DNA of 64,000 bases from Bin52 sp965213935 (GCA_965213935.1 CBDCAO010000012.1:2790001-2854000), one strand, 5' to 3'. Shown: positions 27,088 to 36,016, counted from the stretch's first letter. Made by a program: numbers and translations. Notes: a model not told the origin generated them from the letters alone.

Positions 27088-28353
27088 TCAGCCGGAAATC
27101 AGCCCGGTGACCAGCACCGGTTGCCAGCTGAGCAGCACCAGCACCGCAACGGTCGAGAGCACGAACGGCAGCAGGGCGAGGAAGATCGCCGTCGGCCGTG
27201 CACCGGACATGTCCGCCACCACGTAGAGACCGGCCCCGACCGGGGGCGTCAGCAGGCCGAGCACAAGGTTGATGCAGACGACCACACCGAAGTGGAACGG
27301 ATCGATCCCGAAAACCCCGGTTGCGATCGGCATCAGGATCGGAACCACGATGATCAGGGCCGCAATCCCGTCGATCACCATCCCGACGACGAGCAGCAGC
27401 AGGTTGACCAGCAGCATGAACACGAACGGATCGTCCGTCAGTCCGGCGGTCCATCCCGCGACCATCTGGGGAATTTTCTCGTAGATCAGGACCCAGCCGA
27501 ACACGTTTGCGGCCGCGATCAGGAAGGTGACGACGGCCGAGTTGACGGCAGTGTCGTAGAAGACCGCCGGAAGGTCACGGAGTTCCAGGTCCCCGTACAG
27601 GAAATGGCCGATCACGAAGGCTGCCAGTGCCGCCAGCGCCGCCGACTCCGTCGGTGTGGCGAGGCCGAGCACGATCCCGCCGATGATCACCAGGGGAATT
27701 GCAAGCGCGGGCAAGCCCTGGGAAATGGCCCGGATCACCGCGCCACGCGACAGGCGGGCCGTTGCCGGAAACTCGGTGAGGACTCCCATGGCGGCCACGC
27801 ACAGGCAGAAGGCGCCGGCAAGTATCAGGCCCGGAACGATGCCGGCGATGAACAGGTCACCGATGGCGATCTGCGCCAGCACCCCGAATATGACAAACAG
27901 CATCGACGGGGGGATGATCGGTGACAGCAGCCCGCCCGCCGCGGTCAGGGCGCCGGCGAAAGCACGGTCGTACCCTTCCCTTTCCATCTCCGGCACCATC
28001 ACCCGCGACATGACGGCCATCTGTGCCACGGCCGAGCCCATGATCGACGCCATCATCATGTTCGCGACCAGGTTGATGTAGGCCAGCCCTCCCCTCAGTC
28101 CGCCGACGAACACGCGTGCCATCGCAATCAGCCTGCGGGTCAGACCGCCCGCGTTCATCAGTTCGCCCGTCAGCATGAACAGTGGTATCGCGAGCAGACC
28201 GTACGACTCGATCCCGCTGAACAGCTGCTGCATGAACGCGCCGTACAGCATCTGGTTGCCGGACAGCCAGATATAGGCCGCGGCCGAGATCATGAGCACG
28301 AAGCTGATCGGGACACCGATCAGCAGCGTGGCGAGGAAGATGCCGCCGGTCAC
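27088..28353 (-). CDS. dctM: TRAP transporter large permease (DctM)
   Basis: The 421-residue large membrane subunit of a tripartite ATP-independent periplasmic transporter. It has about 12 hydrophobic segments and family motifs such as PLFMLTGELMNAGGLTRRLI, GLLSPIIPPSMLFVIFGVLA, ATPTESAALAALAAFVIG and the C-terminal LTPPVGAGLYVVADMSGA. The start is GTG at 28353, overlapping the DctQ stop (GTGA), so translation is coupled. It energises uptake using a Na+ gradient together with DctQ and DctP encoded upstream. Confidence 0.94.
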   Translation of the reverse strand: MTGGIFLATLLIGVPISFVLMISAAAYIWLSGNQMLYGAFMQQLFSGIESYGLLAIPLFMLTGELMNAGGLTRRLIAMARVFVGGLRGGLAYINLVANMMMASIMGSAVAQMAVMSRVMVPEMEREGYDRAFAGALTAAGGLLSPIIPPSMLFVIFGVLAQIAIGDLFIAGIVPGLILAGAFCLCVAAMGVLTEFPATARLSRGAVIRAISQGLPALAIPLVIIGGIVLGLATPTESAALAALAAFVIGHFLYGDLELRDLPAVFYDTAVNSAVVTFLIAAANVFGWVLIYEKIPQMVAGWTAGLTDDPFVFMLLVNLLLLVVGMVIDGIAALIIVVPILMPIATGVFGIDPFHFGVVVCINLVLGLLTPPVGAGLYVVADMSGARPTAIFLALLPFVLSTVAVLVLLSWQPVLVTGLISG

Positions 28354-28892
28354 GGCCTCTCCGGGAGTTCGCGCCCGCTCGTCCGCTCGACAAGGTTCGC
28401 ACTGGCGTGCACGCTTGCGGCCACGGAAAACCACGGCATCACCAGCCAGACCCACGGCTTGGCAATACCGATGGTCAGCGTCGGCTCGTCATAGATGAAG
28501 TTGAAGGTCCGGGCGGAGAAGATGTCGGGGTCGAACCCGGCGGCGACGATCCCGGGGGGATCGTACCAGAGCCAGCTCATCCAGACGCACAACAGGCAGA
28601 ACGCCCATACCAGGACATCGATGCCGAGTTCCGCCCGGTGGCGCATCCGGTCGGATAACGCCGGCAGGAGCAGGGTGACCCGCACGTGCCGGCGCAATCG
28701 CACGGCGTGACCGGCGCCGATGAAGACCAGCCAGGTCATGGCGTAGATCGCGAGTTCATCGACCCAGTAGACCGCCACTCCCGCGGCACGGGTCACCACG
28801 TTGAACAGGATGAGACCGACCAGCCCGGCCCCCGTCACGACCAACAGCGCCCTTTCAAGGTGCAGCAGGCAGTCGGACAGCCGGATCAGCAC
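28350..28892 (-). CDS. dctQ: TRAP transporter small permease (DctQ)
   Basis: A 180-residue, four-helix membrane subunit. VVTRAAGVAVYWVDELAIYAMTWLVFIGAGHAVRLRRHVRV is the classical DctQ segment with the conserved W-x-E/DE motif. It lies between DctP (80 bp upstream) and DctM (4-bp overlap). It links the binding protein to the large permease. Confidence 0.92.
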   Translation of the reverse strand: MLIRLSDCLLHLERALLVVTGAGLVGLILFNVVTRAAGVAVYWVDELAIYAMTWLVFIGAGHAVRLRRHVRVTLLLPALSDRMRHRAELGIDVLVWAFCLLCVWMSWLWYDPPGIVAAGFDPDIFSARTFNFIYDEPTLTIGIAKPWVWLVMPWFSVAASVHASANLVERTSGRELPERP

Positions 28893-28972
28893 CTGCGGGA
28901 ACCGAACCGGTGTTTTCCGGTGCGGGCGCGGGCACGTACCGCGGTGAGATCAGTCACCGGGGTCGCAAAACG

Positions 28973-29935
28973 CTATAGGGCCGCGGCCGCGGCGCGTATG
29001 GCACCGAGCGACGGCGCCTTGCCGCTCCACGTCTCCTCCCACTGGGCCGCGGCCTTTCCGAAGAAGTCAGGACCAACCTTGACCACCGGCTTGCCGGTCT
29101 TCTGCACCTCGGCGAGAAACGTGGGCTCAAGGCGCACGTAGCTGTCAATGACACCGTCGAGATGCTTCTTCATCAGCGACGCGACGGTTGCGCGATCATC
29201 GTCCGACAGTCCGGCCCACACCTTCGCCGAGACCAGTCCGACCATTGGAAACATCATGTGGTTCGAGACCAGGATCGTCTGTGCATGCTCGTGGTATTTC
29301 AGCTTCCAGATCAGCTCGAGATCCATGTCGATCGCGTCGACCTGGCCATTGGCGAGCGCATCGTAGACAGCGGGCAGCGGCATCGGGGTCGGCGCAGCAC
29401 CGAGCGCGTTGTAGAAGTCGCGGATCGGTTCGAACGGGGTGATGCGCAGCTTGCGTCCGGCGAGGTCGTCCGCGTTGGCCACCTCATCGCGGGAGACGAT
29501 CTGGCGCAACCCCGCCATGCCGTAACCGATCCCGACGACACCGGCCCGCTTCGGAAGAAGATCGAGCAGCTGCAGCGCGGCATCGCTCTTCAGCAGAGCA
29601 CCCGCATGTGCGATGTCCCTCACCATGTAGGGCGCATAGAAGGCACCGAAGTCGGGTACCCGGTTCGACACCTCGGCGATGGTCAGGAACGCCATGTCGA
29701 GAGCACCGGACTGCAGGAGCTGCATCATCTGCGCCTCGTTGCCGAGCTGGCGCGCCGGAAACACGCTGACTGAATGGGCTCCTCCGGTCTGTGCGCTCAG
29801 ATCCGCGCCGAATGCAGCCGCCGCCTTGGTCCAGACGTGCGGGGGCGGGGTAATGAGGCCAAGTCGGAACTCCTTCGCCTGGGCAACAGACGCTCCGAGC
29901 GCACCCATGCCGAGGGCCCGGAGCATGCGGCACAC
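28973..29935 (-). CDS. dctP: TRAP transporter substrate-binding protein (DctP)
   Basis: A 320-residue periplasmic receptor. A short Sec leader (MCRMLRALGMGALGASVAQA) is followed by a mature N-terminus KEFRLGLITPPPHVW. The substrate-binding Arg region is GRKLRITPFEPIRDFYNALGA and the following strand MPLPAVYDALANGQVDAIDMD is typical of the DctP family, which mostly binds carboxylates. The ligand here is unknown. The neighbouring dioxygenase-like and DapA-like genes suggest an aromatic or keto-acid breakdown compound. First gene of the dctPQM set. Confidence 0.92.
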   Translation of the reverse strand: MCRMLRALGMGALGASVAQAKEFRLGLITPPPHVWTKAAAAFGADLSAQTGGAHSVSVFPARQLGNEAQMMQLLQSGALDMAFLTIAEVSNRVPDFGAFYAPYMVRDIAHAGALLKSDAALQLLDLLPKRAGVVGIGYGMAGLRQIVSRDEVANADDLAGRKLRITPFEPIRDFYNALGAAPTPMPLPAVYDALANGQVDAIDMDLELIWKLKYHEHAQTILVSNHMMFPMVGLVSAKVWAGLSDDDRATVASLMKKHLDGVIDSYVRLEPTFLAEVQKTGKPVVKVGPDFFGKAAAQWEETWSGKAPSLGAIRAAAAAL

Positions 29936-30018
29936 GAGTCTGGTCGGGTTCCTCTCAGGATCTCTTTCCGCAAGGCGGTTTCATTCAGGCCGGGTGACGT
30001 GACACCCGACCCACGCGA

Positions 30019-30579
30019 TCAGATCACCGCCCATCCGTCGGGTGGTTCGCGTCCGGGATGCAACGCGCCGCACACCGGGCAGGTGCGGGCGGTCTCATCG
30101 GAATAGAAGGCGTCGAAGAGCGGCGGCAGATCGGTGACGATGTTGCTGACGGGCAGTTCCACCCGATGCACCAGGCTGCCGCACTCGAAGCAGAACCACT
30201 CGAAACCGTCTTTCATGTCGCCGAGACGCGGTGCCTCGACGACAAGGCCGACGGAGTCGGGAACGGGTCGCTGCGGGGAGTGCCGCACGTGCGGGGGAAG
30301 CATGAAGACCTCACCGGCACGAATGGGCACATCGTAGATCCTGCCGGAGTCCGCGACCTTGAGAATCATGTCGCCCTCGAGCTGGTAGAAGAACTCCTCG
30401 ACGGGATCATCGTGAAAATCGACCCGCTGGTTCGGCCCCCCGACCACCATCACCACCATGCCGGCCTCCTCGAACACCAGCTTGTTGCTGACCGGCGGCT
30501 TCAGCAGGTCGCGATGTCCGTCGATCCATCGACGGAAATCGAACGGTTTCAGGGTCGGATGGGTGACATGCAGGCTCAT
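30019..30579 (-). CDS. nbaC: 3-hydroxyanthranilate 3,4-dioxygenase-like cupin
   Basis: The protein has 186 residues of the HAAO family, an Fe(II) extradiol dioxygenase opening 3-hydroxyanthranilate to 2-amino-3-carboxymuconate semialdehyde. Metal ligands are in VDFHDDPVEEFFYQLEGD (His, Glu) and LPPHVRHSPQRP (His); substrate-binding Arg is in GPNQRVDFH. The C-terminal rubredoxin-like pair of CxxC motifs found in bacterial enzymes is present (WFCFECGS and CPVCGALH). The ATG at 30579 has a GAGGAGGG site 9 bp upstream, 13 bp after the DapA-like stop. No other kynurenine-pathway gene is in view, so the true substrate could be a related o-aminophenol. Confidence 0.88.
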   Translation of the reverse strand: MSLHVTHPTLKPFDFRRWIDGHRDLLKPPVSNKLVFEEAGMVVMVVGGPNQRVDFHDDPVEEFFYQLEGDMILKVADSGRIYDVPIRAGEVFMLPPHVRHSPQRPVPDSVGLVVEAPRLGDMKDGFEWFCFECGSLVHRVELPVSNIVTDLPPLFDAFYSDETARTCPVCGALHPGREPPDGWAVI

Positions 30580-30592
30580 CACCGTTCCCTCC

Positions 30593-31567
30593 TCATTCAG
30601 CGGCACCGCGCATCAGACCCAGCCCGCACCCTTCGAACGCGTCCCGGACCGCCGCCTGTTCGGCCCTGGTCAGTTCCAGCATCGGCGGACGCACCCGTCC
30701 TCCGGCCTGTCCGAGCAACTCCTGCCAGAACTTCTGGTGCGCGTGCGGCTTGGCTCCCGGGCGTGTCTGTTTCAGTGCCTGGCGGACCGGCTCCAGGCTG
30801 TCCCTGATCCGCCTGGCTTCACCGGCGTCGCCGGTCAGGGCGAGATCGGTGTACTCGCGCATCCGGCGATCCACTGCCGTCTGCAGCAGGTACGGCGGCG
30901 ACGAACAGAGATACAGCTGCCAGCCAAGTTCGAGGATGTTGTCGAGCCATTCATCCTCCGATGCCGTGCTGACAAGCAACCGGTCTCCGGCCAGTCGGGT
31001 CAGTTCGGCGTACATCGGTCTCGGGACGCTGTATTTGATGGCAACGACGTTGGGCAGTTCGGCAATCCGCGCACAGAGGTCCGGGCTCATCAGGTAACCG
31101 CTGTCGGGATGGCTCCACAGGGCGATGCCGATCTCCACCGCATTGCTGATGGTTCGGTAGTATTCCAGCAGGATCCGGTCCCGATCGGTCACGAAGTGAA
31201 GGACAGGGGCGTGCACGACGACATAGTCCGCCCCGATCGCCTCGGCGTGGCGCGCAAGCCCGATCACCGTGTCCAGGTTCTGGTCCGAGCACGACATGAT
31301 GGTACCGGCGCCGGTCCCGCGCAGCGCGTCGACCGTGATCTCGAAGACCCTCTTGCGTTCCTCCACCGTCATGGAGAAGAACTCGCCCTGCTTGCCGGCA
31401 ATGAAGACGCCGTCAATACCCAGGTCCTCGACCCAGTGCCTGAAGTTCGCCCGCATGCCCGCTTCGTCGATCGAAAGATCCGGCGCAAAGGGTTGCAGGG
31501 CAGCAGCCCAGATCCCCTTCAGGTTGGCGCGGGCGTACGCCTTGGCCTCGCTTCGGCAGTATTCCAT
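30593..31567 (-). CDS. DapA/NanA-family (dihydrodipicolinate synthase-like) lyase
   Basis: A 324-residue class I aldolase-fold protein. The Schiff-base lysine is in NVVAIKYSVPRPMYAEL. The pyruvate-binding loop that reads G-T/S-T-G-E in DapA is replaced by GVFIAGKQGEFFSMT here, so it is not DapA itself. Relatives include 5-keto-4-deoxyglucarate dehydratases, hydratase-aldolases and N-acetylneuraminate lyases. The start is the ATG at 31567. It precedes the HAAO-like gene by 13 bp and is co-transcribed. Together with the TRAP transporter it suggests uptake and breakdown of a small organic acid. Confidence 0.85.
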   Translation of the reverse strand: MEYCRSEAKAYARANLKGIWAAALQPFAPDLSIDEAGMRANFRHWVEDLGIDGVFIAGKQGEFFSMTVEERKRVFEITVDALRGTGAGTIMSCSDQNLDTVIGLARHAEAIGADYVVVHAPVLHFVTDRDRILLEYYRTISNAVEIGIALWSHPDSGYLMSPDLCARIAELPNVVAIKYSVPRPMYAELTRLAGDRLLVSTASEDEWLDNILELGWQLYLCSSPPYLLQTAVDRRMREYTDLALTGDAGEARRIRDSLEPVRQALKQTRPGAKPHAHQKFWQELLGQAGGRVRPPMLELTRAEQAAVRDAFEGCGLGLMRGAAE

Positions 31568-31971
31568 CGCTCCAGTTCTCCCGACACCTCCTGTCCCGCA
31601 GACCCGCGCGGTACCAGCCACGCCTGCCCCGGAGTCAGCGACGGATCACCGTGCGGCGCGCCCCGACGGCGTCCCTGTTTTCACCATCCCCCTCCCCGCG
31701 GAATATCGACAGCGGTCGGACCGCCCGCGGGTTCCCGGGGCACTGCCCGACTGTCCCCTGCTCGTGAAGCCACGTCCCGCGGACGGGACCGCGATTTCCG
31801 CCGGCAGGACGAGCACCGCCTGTTCCGGCGAGCGTGGCGCACGTCTATGGCCGGGATCCGCAGACCACCGCCTGATGCGTGCATGCCGTCCATTCCCGGC
31901 TGGATCATGCAGGCAGTGTGCGGTGCTCCTGCTATGCCTTCAAATGAAATTAATGCAATCTGATATGTTGT
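31568..31971 (-). promoter_or_regulatory. Probable promoter/operator region of the DapA-like/HAAO operon
   Basis: About 400 bp between the LysR gene end and the DapA-like start. Most is ordinary GC-rich DNA. 31938-31978 is strikingly AT-rich and contains ATTAAT and GATAT-like elements. It could hold the operon promoter and the site for the adjacent LysR regulator, but no clean -35/-10 pair was found. Confidence 0.35.
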
Positions 31972-32919
31972 TTATGCATGGTCACGTGGCGCGGCACCTG
32001 ATCCGACTGCGCGCAGCGCGGAGAAAAGCACCTCGGCAGTCGGCGAGAGCGGGGAGTTCTTGCGTGTCGAGACCCCGACCGGCCACAGGATGCCTCCGAG
32101 GTCAACCGGAAGCGAGACCAGGCGCCCGTGCGCCAGGTCATCTGCCGCCACCCCCCTCGGCCAGGCCCCCACGAGATCGCTGGCGTACAGCAGGTTCCGG
32201 TTGGTCAGCAGGGACACGGACTGCACCATGCAACGTGGCGGGTCCAGACCGGCGTCAAAGAACACCTTCTCGATCTGTCGGCGCAGCGTGGTCTCGGGTG
32301 GCGGCAGGATCCAGTCGGTTTCCTGCAGGTCCGCAAGTTCAAGCGCCCCGCGGTGAACCAGGGGATGCTCGGGCCGGGCGACCGTCACGATCTCCTCGGA
32401 GTACAGGGGTTCCTGACGAATTCCGGCACGGTGGCGAAACTCGCTGAGCCGCCCGACCACCATTTCGAGGTCACCGTGCAACAGCATCGGCAACAGGCGA
32501 TCGTGGGTCCCCTCGACCACATCGACACTGACCCGTGGCCGGTCGCAACGCAACTGGACGATCGCCTTGGGCAGGAGCCACGCGGATGCGGCCAGGAGAG
32601 TTCCGACGACAACCCGGCCCCCGGTGCCGTGGACCAGGTCCTCGATTTCCTCGCCCGCGTCCGCGAGTTGAGCAAGAACCCGACGCGCGTGACGCACCAG
32701 CACCTCGCCGTACCGCGTCGGCGAGACCCCGCGATTGCCACGCTCGAACAGGGTGACGCCCAGGTCCCGTTCCAGGTCCCGCACCGCCCTGGTGACCGCG
32801 GGCTGTGTACGTCCGACCTGTTCGGCCGCACGGATCATGCTGCCGCTCTCGGCAATCGCGGCCACGAGGCGAAGGTGCCGGACCGAAACCCGGTGCAGGC
32901 CGGTGGACGGTCGGGCCAT
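31972..32919 (-). CDS. LysR-family transcriptional regulator
   Basis: The protein has 315 residues from the ATG at 32919. The N-terminal winged HTH is clear: VRHLRLVAAIAESGSMIRAAEQVGRTQPAVTRAVRDLERDLGVTLFERG. The effector domain follows (about 95-300). The HTH sequence, with GRTQPAVTRAVRDLE, resembles the GbpR subgroup that responds to sugars or aromatic acids. It sits directly upstream of the DapA-like/HAAO operon in the same direction and is the likely regulator of that cluster. Confidence 0.9.
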   Translation of the reverse strand: MARPSTGLHRVSVRHLRLVAAIAESGSMIRAAEQVGRTQPAVTRAVRDLERDLGVTLFERGNRGVSPTRYGEVLVRHARRVLAQLADAGEEIEDLVHGTGGRVVVGTLLAASAWLLPKAIVQLRCDRPRVSVDVVEGTHDRLLPMLLHGDLEMVVGRLSEFRHRAGIRQEPLYSEEIVTVARPEHPLVHRGALELADLQETDWILPPPETTLRRQIEKVFFDAGLDPPRCMVQSVSLLTNRNLLYASDLVGAWPRGVAADDLAHGRLVSLPVDLGGILWPVGVSTRKNSPLSPTAEVLFSALRAVGSGAAPRDHA

Positions 32920-33022
32920 GGTCAGTGTTCGGACCTTCGGACCGGTGATTCCGTGGCCGCCAACGCAGTTCCCGCCACCGGGTCCCACGTCGCGTGCACG
33001 GTCGGGCCCGACGGTTGCTGTC

Positions 33023-34171
33023 TCACAGGTCGGCGTAGACTGCTTGTTCGTAGGCGTCGTAGGTCGCCATGAAACGCTCTTCGACAAACGGAAGCGACTG
33101 GGTCATGATCACCGCGGCAATGCCTTTCGTCGGGTCGAGCCAGAAGTGGGTGTTGCAGACCCCTGCCCAGGTCAGAGATCCGGCGCTGCGTTTGCCGGGA
33201 ATCGCCTCCTCGTTGCGCGCGAATGCGAAGCTGTGCGTGACCCGCGTACCCGGGAACAGGTCGACATCCGCAGTCACCGGCGGTGCGATGGTGACCATTT
33301 TCTGGAAGGTCAGCCCCTGCATGTGATCGACCGTCATGTCGGCGACAGCCTGCTCGGAAAGGATTCGCGCACCGTCCAGTTCACCCTTGCACAGCACCGC
33401 GCGCAGGAACCGCAAGTAGTCCGGCGCCGTCGAGTAGAGGTTGTGGCCCATGCCGTACATCTCGGGGCGCGACGGCGGCGCGAGGTCGAACGGGACGAAG
33501 ACGCCGTCCTCGCCGCGAGCCATCAGCGTGCCCAGGTTTGCCGCCATGCCGCCTTCAAGCTCGAACCCCGTGTTCGCCATCCCCAGCGGCTCGAAGATCT
33601 CCTCGCGGCAGAACACGTCGATGGTCCGCCCGTCGACGGCCTCGACCACCTGGCCAAGCCAGTCGATTCCGATGCCGTAGCCCCAGCGGGTACCGGGGTC
33701 CGATGTCAGCGGGTAGAAAAGGGACTGCTTGAGCCCGGAGAGTATTGTGGGGTGACCGGTCACCTCGAGGTATCTCGCGACATCCGCGTTCCAGAACTCG
33801 TACTCGAAGCCGCTGGTATGGGTTGCCAGGTGGCGCAGGGTGGCCCGAACCCTCGGCGCCCGCAGGACGGGCGTATCGCCGTCGTACCCGTCCAGCACCT
33901 GCACGCGGGAGAATTCCGGCAGGATGTCGACGACCGGCGTGTTGAAATCGATCTTGCCGCGATCGATCAGGATCATGGCCGCGACCGAACCGATCGCCTT
34001 GGTCATGGAGAAGATCCGGAACACCGTGTCCTCGCTGGCGGCGCGGCCGGCCGCGGCCTCGCCCGCGGCCCCGCTGAACCGGGTGCCGTCGGCATCGGCG
34101 ACCATGCCGACCGCAAAGGGAACGTCCTGGCGGGCGACCGCCTGTTCCAGAACCGCGTTCATGTTCGCCAT
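33023..34171 (-). CDS. Class C beta-lactamase-fold serine hydrolase/esterase
   Basis: The protein has 382 residues. The SxxK motif is FRIFSMTKAIGS (about residue 55). The YxN-type region is WGYGIGIDWLGQVVE, where the Asn position is Gly, as in EstB-type esterases rather than true beta-lactamases. The C-terminal HFWLDPTKGIAAVIMTQ segment is family-typical. No signal peptide is present, so it is a cytoplasmic esterase or transesterase. It lies upstream of the LysR gene in the same direction; a functional link is unproven. Confidence 0.88.
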   Translation of the reverse strand: MANMNAVLEQAVARQDVPFAVGMVADADGTRFSGAAGEAAAGRAASEDTVFRIFSMTKAIGSVAAMILIDRGKIDFNTPVVDILPEFSRVQVLDGYDGDTPVLRAPRVRATLRHLATHTSGFEYEFWNADVARYLEVTGHPTILSGLKQSLFYPLTSDPGTRWGYGIGIDWLGQVVEAVDGRTIDVFCREEIFEPLGMANTGFELEGGMAANLGTLMARGEDGVFVPFDLAPPSRPEMYGMGHNLYSTAPDYLRFLRAVLCKGELDGARILSEQAVADMTVDHMQGLTFQKMVTIAPPVTADVDLFPGTRVTHSFAFARNEEAIPGKRSAGSLTWAGVCNTHFWLDPTKGIAAVIMTQSLPFVEERFMATYDAYEQAVYADL

Positions 34172-34524
34172 GCCGTGTCCTCCTCAAGCTCCGAATGTCG
34201 CCCCGGCCGTCCGGTCCCTTGCGGTACACCGCACGCTCCCGGGGCCGGACGTGCCATTGCACATCTGTCTGTCCAGCTCGCCCGATCACCGGAATCCAAC
34301 CCTACGGCACCGGTTTGCTGCCCGTCACGCCGCTTCTTGTGACAGGGGATGGTGATCCAACCAGGCCCGTGCAGGTAGGGCCATCAATTTTTCCCGGCGT
34401 GTCCCGACCTCGATCTCCGAGCCCGGACCTTGAGGCGATAAACCGTCCAGCCTGGATGCCCGGATCCAGCGTGGACGTATCGGATATTAGTGACCCAATC
34501 ATATACTGTGGGAGGAATATTGCC
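34172..34524. other. Intergenic stretch at the left edge of the accessory island
   Basis: About 350 bp without a convincing gene. The composition becomes AT-richer after 34470 (GATATTAGTGACC and ATATACTG), probably the promoter of the interrupted small gene that follows, which has a GGGAGGAAT ribosome-binding site at 34511. Confidence 0.4.
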
Positions 34525-34616
34525 ATGGACGACCTGCAGGCGTTCGCCAATGAGTTTGCTACGGCCCTGGTGGCTGCCGACGCGCTGCGCCCTGTCGCCG
34601 TCAATCGAAAGTCCGG

Positions 34617-34624
34617 CAAATCTT
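34617..34624 (+). repeat. 8-bp target-site duplication, left of TnpB element copy 1
   Basis: CAAATCTT at 34617-34624 is repeated exactly at 36009-36016, immediately outside both ends of the element. Confidence 0.85.
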
Positions 34625-36008
34625 GGCTCTTATTAGGATGACTTGACAGCGTCATGCCGCCTGCAGGGCCTGACTCGAAGACCTGCAGGCGCATTTTCCT
34701 TGCATGTTCCACGTTTTATCCTGTATATTTCCCGTACTGTTCGGGAGACACCGCATGCCGTCCGAAACAAGACCCGGGACAAGACCGCAGCGTGCACACC
34801 GCCAGGTCACATACCGTCTGCTGCCGCAGACGCGGGGCAACTGGCGCCGCCTGGAGCGGGTGCTGGAGGCGCAGCGCCAGCTGTACAACGCCGCCCTGCA
34901 GGAGCGGTCGGACGCCTGGCGCCTGGCGGGCGTCTCGCTCTCCTATATCGACCAGGCGAAGTCCCTGACGGTGTGCCGCCGGGAGCTGCCGGAGATGGCG
35001 GCCGTGCCGGTCGCCATCCAGCGCGGCACCCTGAAGCGGGTGGACGAGGCCTTCCGCGGATTCTTCCGCCGGGCCAACGCCGGGCAGAAGCCCGGCTACC
35101 CGCGGTTCCGCGGACGGCGGCGCTTCGACAGCATCTCCATCGTCTCCGGGGTGAGGCTGGAAGCAGGCAGGCTGCGCCTTCCCGGTTTCGGCTGGATGAC
35201 GGTGCGCCGGCGCGTCGGCACCCCGTATCCGGACGCCCGTCCGGTCTCGGCAGTGCTGAAGCGCGAGGCCGGACGCTGGTATGCCGTGATCTGCCATGCT
35301 GTCGCTCATCCGCAGCCGGAGGATGACGGAACAGTGATCGGCATCGACATGAACGCCGGCCAGGTCGCGGCGAGCGACGGCCGGCTGTTCCACGCCCCGG
35401 ACACACGCCGGATGGAGGCGCGGGCGAAGCGCCTGTCGCGGAAACTGGCACGGCAGAAGCGCGGTTCGGGCCGCCGGGCGCGCACCCGCGCCCGTCTGGC
35501 GAAGACGAGACGGCGCCAGGCCGGCACAAGGCGCGACTGGCACCACCAGGTCTCGCGCAGGATCGCGGAGGGTGCGCACACCGTCGCGATCGAGAACCTG
35601 AAGGTGAAGGCCATGACGGCAAGCGCCCGCGGCACGGCGGAAGAGCCGGGCAGCGGGGTGAAGCAGAAGGCCGGGCTCAACCGGGTCGTTCTCGACACCG
35701 GCTGGGCCGCCCTGCGCGCGATGCTGGAGTACAAGGCGGGGCGCGTGATCGCGGTCGATCCCCGCCACACCAGCCAGACCTGTGCAGCGTGCGGGCACGT
35801 CGATGCCCGATCGCGCAGGACACGGGACCGGTTTCACTGCGTGGCCTGCGGCCACGCCGATCATGCGGACGCGAATGCTGCCCGCACCATACGGCGTCGG
35901 GGACTGGCGCTGCTGCACGGGGAGGCTGCCGGGGTGCCGGGCCGTGGAACCGTGAATACACGAAGAAGGATGGCGGCATGACGCTGTCAAGTTTTCTTTG
36001 TAAGCCCC
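34625..36008 (+). mobile_element. TnpB-carrying insertion element, copy 1 (1384 bp, TIRs, 8-bp TSD)
   Basis: The element has 37-bp terminal inverted repeats. The inner 21 bp are perfect (ACTTGACAGCGTCATGCCGC plus C at 34641-34661, complement at 35972-35992). The outer 16 bp are imperfect: GGCTCTTATTAGGATG on the left, and GGGGCTTACAAAGAAA as read inward from the right. It is flanked by perfect 8-bp direct repeats, carries one gene (tnpB) and has no transposase gene. A subterminal palindrome follows the left repeat (34658-34692, arms around CCTGCAGG). The same 1384-bp unit recurs at 57362-58745 in reverse orientation. TnpB normally rides IS200/IS605 or IS607 elements, which lack terminal inverted repeats and target duplications, so this organisation is unusual. 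Confidence 0.85.
34755..35981 (+). CDS. tnpB: TnpB RNA-guided nuclease-like protein, copy 1
   Basis: The protein has 408 residues. The ATG at 34755 (MPSETRPGTRPQRAHRQVTYRLLPQ) was chosen because upstream residues in the frame derive from the element end. An N-terminal HTH_OrfB-like region (about 17-60) is followed by the split RuvC domain: D198 (IGIDMNAGQ), E280 (VAIENLKVK) and D372 (HADANAART). The zinc ribbon lies between the last two (TCAACGH and FHCVACGH, CxxC pairs). All catalytic residues are intact, so it is probably active. The stop is only 27 bp from the element end, so any guide (omega) RNA scaffold must overlap the tnpB 3' end and run out into flanking DNA at 36009. Copy 2 is nearly identical except for residues about 218-260. 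Confidence 0.9.
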   Translation: MPSETRPGTRPQRAHRQVTYRLLPQTRGNWRRLERVLEAQRQLYNAALQERSDAWRLAGVSLSYIDQAKSLTVCRRELPEMAAVPVAIQRGTLKRVDEAFRGFFRRANAGQKPGYPRFRGRRRFDSISIVSGVRLEAGRLRLPGFGWMTVRRRVGTPYPDARPVSAVLKREAGRWYAVICHAVAHPQPEDDGTVIGIDMNAGQVAASDGRLFHAPDTRRMEARAKRLSRKLARQKRGSGRRARTRARLAKTRRRQAGTRRDWHHQVSRRIAEGAHTVAIENLKVKAMTASARGTAEEPGSGVKQKAGLNRVVLDTGWAALRAMLEYKAGRVIAVDPRHTSQTCAACGHVDARSRRTRDRFHCVACGHADHADANAARTIRRRGLALLHGEAAGVPGRGTVNTRRRMAA

Positions 36009-36016
36009 CAAATCTT
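36009..36016 (+). repeat. 8-bp target-site duplication, right of TnpB element copy 1
   Basis: CAAATCTT, identical to 34617-34624. A guide RNA reading out of the element would begin with these bases. Confidence 0.85.

Noticed and set aside
34641..34692. Typical IS605 left-end hairpin with TTGAC target
   Set aside because: A subterminal palindrome does exist, but the true ends lie 16 bp further out with inverted repeats and 8-bp duplications, which IS605 elements lack.
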